Of a stretch of DNA of 64,000 nt, positions 60,264-64,000 are shown piece after piece. Positions within the stretch are counted from its first letter, which is position 1. Each line of letters starts with the position of its first letter. The notes beneath the pieces were generated by a model that had not been told where the DNA came from, searched no databases, and saw only the letters and a program-made list of their open reading frames with translations. The DNA is from Azospirillum sp. B510. Lineage in GTDB: Bacteria > Pseudomonadota > Alphaproteobacteria > Azospirillales > Azospirillaceae. The translations under genes and the position numbers were made by a program. The stretch covers positions 552,001 through 616,000 of the forward strand of contig NC_013857.1 of NCBI RefSeq assembly GCF_000010725.1, read 5' to 3'.

Positions 60264-63200
60264 ATGCGCCATATCCAACTTGGATCCGTATCGCTGCTCG
60301 CCATCGCCGTGGCCGGCCTCTCCATGCCCGCCTTCGGACAGACCATCGCCAACTCCAACGCCTCCGCGCTGCTGTCGCCCTTCAGTTCCTTGTCGAGCGC
60401 CACACTTCAACAGAATCTTTCGGCGACGGTGGCGGTCAACAACGCCGCCACCGACGCCCAGCGGCTTCAGGCTTACAACGACGCCCTCAATCTCGGGCCG
60501 TCCCTTTCGCCGTCCTTCGTCCAATATATCACCGGCACGCAACAATTGAGCGACGGGCTGGGTCCGCGCGCCGGCAAGCTGCTGTCAAGCCTGACCCAGT
60601 CGAACACCAAGGTCTCTCCGGCCATCACTCCGGCCGACAAGACGCTGTTCGACACCATCAACCAGGCATGGACGCTGGCACAGGCGGATTCCGAATATAA
60701 CAAGAACTACTTTGGAAATCAGAACATTCTCAAGAACGCCTACGGCTACAGCCGGTCGGTCAACGGTTATCCGACCAGCACTTCCGGCGATCCGCGGCCT
60801 TATTTGGTTTCCCCACAGATCAGGCTCTATACGGGATCGGATTTTCCGAATGCGCCCTACGGTTTGCCGGGCAGCGCCTACAACGGCGTGAATTCCGGGT
60901 CGTTCCCCAGCGGCCACGCGACCGGCGGCTACACCTTCTCGCTGGTCAACGCCCTGATGGTTCCGGAGCGCTTCCAGGAATCCCTGACCCGCGGTTCCGA
61001 ATACGGCTATTCCCGCATCGTCATGGGCGTCCATTACGCCCTCGATGTGATCGCCGGCCGCATCCTGGCCACCTATGACCTGGCCCAGATGCTGAACAAC
61101 AATCCCAGCTATGTCGGCGCCACGGTCGGCGGCGTCGTCATTCCGGCCGATTACAAGGCCCAGTTCGACCAGGCAACGGCGAATTACCGCAACTCCCTGC
61201 AAAGCGCCTGCGGCGCCGGGTCGTTGGCTTTCGGCGCCTTGTCCTCCTGCGTCAACGGTGAAGCCGGTGATCGCTTCAGCAACAAGGCGCAGAACAAGGC
61301 GGACTGGACCTATCGCCTGACCTACGGCCTGTCGCCGGTCGGACCGACCACCCTCGCCCCGGTGGTTCCGCAAGGGGCGGAGGTTCTGCTCTCCACCCGC
61401 TTTCCATATCTGACGGCGGATCAGCGCCGCGAGGTGCTGGCCACCACGGAACTGCCATCGGGCTATCCGCTTGACGACGGCTCCGGCTGGGCCCGCCTCG
61501 ACCTCTACGCGGCGGCCGACGGCTACGCCGCGCTGAACAGCGACGTCACCGTCACCATGGATGCCGCCAAGGGCGGCTTCAACGCGGCCGATTCCTGGAA
61601 CAACGACATCACCGGCACCGGCCGGCTGATCAAGAACGGCACCGGTACGCTGACACTCTCCGGCCGCAACAGCTTCGGCGGCATCCAGGTGAGCGGCGGC
61701 ACGCTGGCCCTGACCGGCACCGAGAGCTTCAGCGGCGCCAGCCGCGTGGAGGATGCCGGCACGCTGGCCATGGCCATCGACGGCACCACGCCGGGCGCGG
61801 GGGCCGGCCATTACGCCCAGATCACCGGCACCGGCAGCGCGACCTTCCTCGCCGGCGGCCTGCTGCGCCCGATCATGGGAACGGAGCTGGCGAACAGCTC
61901 GGGCTACCGCAACCCGGCGATCGGCAGCAGCTACGTCATCGTCACCACGGCGGCGGCCAACGGGGTTTCCGGCCGCTTCGCCGGCCTCGCCCCGAGCGCC
62001 GCGACCACCGCCATGCTGCTGCCCAACACCAGCTTCGGCGTCGCCTATTACCCGAACGCCATCATTCTCTATGTCGCCCCCACGTCCTACGCCGACGCCA
62101 AGGCCACGGGCACCCCGCTCACCGCCAACCAGCAAGCCGCGGCAAGCGCCCTCGACCGCGTCCGCGGGGCGACCGGCAACGGCGTCTCCGCCGACAGCGC
62201 AACCAGCATCCTGCTCGCCGGCTTCGGCACCGCGGGCACCGGCGACGCCCTGCGGACGGGGCTGACCACGCTCTCCGGCGCCGGCACTCTCGGCGCCGCT
62301 TCAAGCAGCCTGACCGTCGCCCGTGGCATGGGCCAGTCGCTCGGCGCCCGCATGACCCAGCTCCATGATGGCCGCGGCGGCATCGCGGAGGCGGCGTCGC
62401 GGGATCTGTTCAGCCTCAATGTCGGCAGCGACGGCGGCGGCATCGAGGTCTCCAAGGCGGCGGCATCCGGCAATGGCGGAGCGCGCGGCATCAGCCCCTG
62501 GGTACGCGGCCTCGGCGTCTTCTCGCGCAACTCCGGCGATGGCAACGCGCCGGGCAACCGCGCCACCATCGGCGGCGGCGTCGCCGGCGTCGACCTGGCG
62601 GTATCGGACGAGGTCGTCGTCGGCGCCGGCTTCGGCTACGCCCGCAGCCGCACCAGGGGCAGCGACGGTTCCGGCCGGACCGATGGCGACAACTACCAGC
62701 TCGCCGCCTACGGCACCTGGACTCCGGGCGCGTTCTTCGTCGACGGCAGCCTCGGCTACACCCTCAGCCGCTACGACACCCGCCGCGACATCGCCGTCGG
62801 CGGACTGGCGGCGACCGCCAGCGGCGATACCCATGGCGGTACTTTCGGCGCCGCCATGCGCGCCGGAAAGCGCTTCACGGCCGGCGGCCTCGCCGTGGAA
62901 CCGGATGTCGGGCTCTCCTATCACCATGTGAGGGTCGACGGTTTCACCGAACGCGGCGCCGGCGCCTTCAATCTGACGGTGGGCGACACCAGGGTGAACA
63001 GCCTGCGGAGCTCGCTGGGCGGTCGGGTGGTCGGTCAGGTCAGGACCGAGAACGGACTGGCGCTGGAGCCGGAGGCTCGTGTCCATTGGGAACACGAGTT
63101 CGCCGACCGCAACGCCGAAACCACCATGGCGGTGGTCGGACAGCCCTTCACCATCGCCGGCAGCCATGTCGGCCGCGACGCCGCCGTTCTCGGCGTCGGC

Positions 63201-63311
63201 CTCGCCGGTGTGCTCGGCGACGATCTCCGCCTGTTCACCAATTACGACGCCACCCTTCGCCGCCACCAGACCGACCATGCGGTCACGGTCGGCCTGAAGG
63301 CCAGCTGGTAA
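60264..63311 (+). CDS. PAP2-type acid phosphatase fused to an autotransporter barrel
   Basis: A 1,015-residue type V secreted protein. A Sec signal (MRHIQLGSVSLLAIAVAGLS...AFGQ) is followed by a phosphatase passenger (~30-330) with class A acid phosphatase motifs: K157-x6-R164, PSGH at 215-218 and SRx5Hx3D at 250-261 (SRIVMGVHYALD). The Pro after R164 is Ser. The stretch LIKNGTGTLTLSGRNSFGGI near 455-475 is an autotransporter-associated beta-strand repeat. The C-terminal ~280 residues form the barrel (ISPWVRGLGVFSRNSGDGN..., final KASW). The ATG 60264 has GAGGGA 5-10 bases upstream. It would display or release a phosphatase at the cell surface, perhaps to gain phosphate. Monocistronic, ending at a hairpin. 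Confidence 0.88.
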   Translation: MRHIQLGSVSLLAIAVAGLSMPAFGQTIANSNASALLSPFSSLSSATLQQNLSATVAVNNAATDAQRLQAYNDALNLGPSLSPSFVQYITGTQQLSDGLGPRAGKLLSSLTQSNTKVSPAITPADKTLFDTINQAWTLAQADSEYNKNYFGNQNILKNAYGYSRSVNGYPTSTSGDPRPYLVSPQIRLYTGSDFPNAPYGLPGSAYNGVNSGSFPSGHATGGYTFSLVNALMVPERFQESLTRGSEYGYSRIVMGVHYALDVIAGRILATYDLAQMLNNNPSYVGATVGGVVIPADYKAQFDQATANYRNSLQSACGAGSLAFGALSSCVNGEAGDRFSNKAQNKADWTYRLTYGLSPVGPTTLAPVVPQGAEVLLSTRFPYLTADQRREVLATTELPSGYPLDDGSGWARLDLYAAADGYAALNSDVTVTMDAAKGGFNAADSWNNDITGTGRLIKNGTGTLTLSGRNSFGGIQVSGGTLALTGTESFSGASRVEDAGTLAMAIDGTTPGAGAGHYAQITGTGSATFLAGGLLRPIMGTELANSSGYRNPAIGSSYVIVTTAAANGVSGRFAGLAPSAATTAMLLPNTSFGVAYYPNAIILYVAPTSYADAKATGTPLTANQQAAASALDRVRGATGNGVSADSATSILLAGFGTAGTGDALRTGLTTLSGAGTLGAASSSLTVARGMGQSLGARMTQLHDGRGGIAEAASRDLFSLNVGSDGGGIEVSKAAASGNGGARGISPWVRGLGVFSRNSGDGNAPGNRATIGGGVAGVDLAVSDEVVVGAGFGYARSRTRGSDGSGRTDGDNYQLAAYGTWTPGAFFVDGSLGYTLSRYDTRRDIAVGGLAATASGDTHGGTFGAAMRAGKRFTAGGLAVEPDVGLSYHHVRVDGFTERGAGAFNLTVGDTRVNSLRSSLGGRVVGQVRTENGLALEPEARVHWEHEFADRNAETTMAVVGQPFTIAGSHVGRDAAVLGVGLAGVLGDDLRLFTNYDATLRRHQTDHAVTVGLKASW

Positions 63312-63319
63312 GCACCCCG

Positions 63320-63355
63320 CCCCGCCGGCCGCGGTTTCCGCTCCGGCCGGCGGGG
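63320..63355. terminator. Hairpin between autotransporter and DUF924 gene
   Basis: CCCCGCCGGCCG (63320-63331) and CGGCCGGCGGGG (63344-63355) form a perfect 12-bp stem with a 12-base loop, 9 bases after the autotransporter stop and before the convergent stop at 63391. There is no T run. Confidence 0.6.
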
Positions 63356-63390
63356 CATCCGAAAAGAGACCGCATGATGGGACCGGACGC

Positions 63391-63942
63391 TCAGAAGGAC
63401 GCGTCCGGCTCCGTCAGGAACGCCTCCTCCTCCGGCGTGCCGGGGCGGCCGAGGATGGCGTTGCGGTGGGGAAAGCGGCCGAAGCGTTCGATGATCTCGC
63501 GGTGGCGCAGGGCATAAAGCACCGTGGTCTCGTCGCCAACCCGCTCGGTGAACAGCGCGACGGAGCGGTCCTGACTCGCCAGATCCTCATGATGCTCATA
63601 GGGCAGGTAGAGGAAGATCCGCTCGTCGGTGGTGCATTCCAGGTCGAAGCCATTGGCGACGGCATGGTCGCTCACGCACCTCGCCTTGTCGTCGGTGGCG
63701 AAGGCGCGCGGATCGTCACGGAAGATGTTGCGCGGCACCTGATCGAGCAGGACGCACAGCGCGATGCAGCCGTCGACATCGTCGATCCAATGATCGTAAT
63801 CACCGCGGGCCGCCGCCGCGTGATGCGGGCCCAGCGTGTCGGCGACCGCCCGGTCGAAGCTGGCCGATTTGCGGAACCAATAGGGTTTCATCGCCTCGTC
63901 GAACCAGAAATCGACGATCTCGTCGATCAGACTGTCCACCAT
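63391..63942 (-). CDS. DUF924 family protein
   Basis: A 183-residue soluble helical protein of the DUF924 (TPR-like) family. Features: IDEIVDFWFDEAMKPYWFRK at the start, LCVLLDQVPRNIFRDDPRAF (the most conserved segment), IFLYLPYEHHEDLASQDRSV, and HREIIERFGRFPHRNAILGR near the end. All are standard for the family, whose biochemical role is unknown. ATG 63942; the GTG-like region upstream reaches the window edge with no further gene visible. Confidence 0.88.
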   Translation of the reverse strand: MVDSLIDEIVDFWFDEAMKPYWFRKSASFDRAVADTLGPHHAAAARGDYDHWIDDVDGCIALCVLLDQVPRNIFRDDPRAFATDDKARCVSDHAVANGFDLECTTDERIFLYLPYEHHEDLASQDRSVALFTERVGDETTVLYALRHREIIERFGRFPHRNAILGRPGTPEEEAFLTEPDASF

Positions 63943-64000
63943 CCGTCTTCTCCGTCCCCTGCCAGCCGCCCGGACGACATATTTTCCCCAAACAAAACAG

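Overview
The window is about 67% GC, densely coded, and reads as chromosome or large replicon of an alphaproteobacterium, most likely Azospirillum or a close Rhodospirillales relative. This is inferred from gene content (NifJ-type pyruvate oxidoreductase, ScfR-like regulator beside propionyl-CoA carboxylase, soluble XdhABC, a very large type I-secreted adhesin) and from codon style. No rRNA, tRNA or CRISPR array was recognised.

Layout. 1-974 is the N-terminal part of nifJ (minus strand, running off the left edge). 1758-3038 is an ACS-family MFS transporter, with AT-rich palindromic operators before and after it. 3940-5637 is a chemoreceptor behind an AT-rich island. 5903-6409 is a MarR-type regulator. 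6500-23059 (minus) is a 5,519-residue RTX/Ig-like adhesin with 19 almost identical 345-bp repeats. Divergent from it, 23406-28861 encodes its probable export machine: one polypeptide carrying two complete ABC exporter halves, then an HlyD-type adaptor. 29009-31739 holds three genes of unknown function. 31871-34789 is polA, followed by an OmpR-type response regulator and a periplasmic solute-binding protein.

37145-41559 is a five-gene signalling operon: siaA (PP2C phosphatase), siaB (kinase), siaC (phospho-switch protein), a soluble histidine kinase, and siaD (diguanylate cyclase). The kinase and SiaD begin with the same roughly 60-residue stalk, which suggests that SiaC controls two outputs here instead of the one known in Pseudomonas. 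This is the strongest candidate for an undescribed system.

41597-46307 (minus) is xdhABC; one extra base in a G run puts xdhB and xdhC into a single open frame. 46436-49389 holds an unknown gene, a MarC-family membrane protein, a GNAT acetyltransferase and a DUF2161 nuclease-like protein. 49386-49891 is a decayed ccdAB toxin-antitoxin pair (ccdB has an internal amber codon). 49971-51233 is an intact ISAs1-family insertion sequence with an 8-bp target duplication.

51273-57112 (minus) is a propionate operon, pccB-pccA-mcm, divergent from an ScfR/PrpR-type regulator (57344-58804) with a cluster of repeated half-sites between them. 58939-59817 is a receiver protein with a degenerate ATPase-like N-terminus. 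60264-63311 is a PAP2-type acid phosphatase fused to an autotransporter barrel, and 63391-63942 is a DUF924 protein.

The main biological theme is surface attachment and its control: a giant adhesin, a dedicated fused exporter, c-di-GMP synthesis under a partner-switch module, and chemotaxis. A second theme is propionate and purine catabolism.
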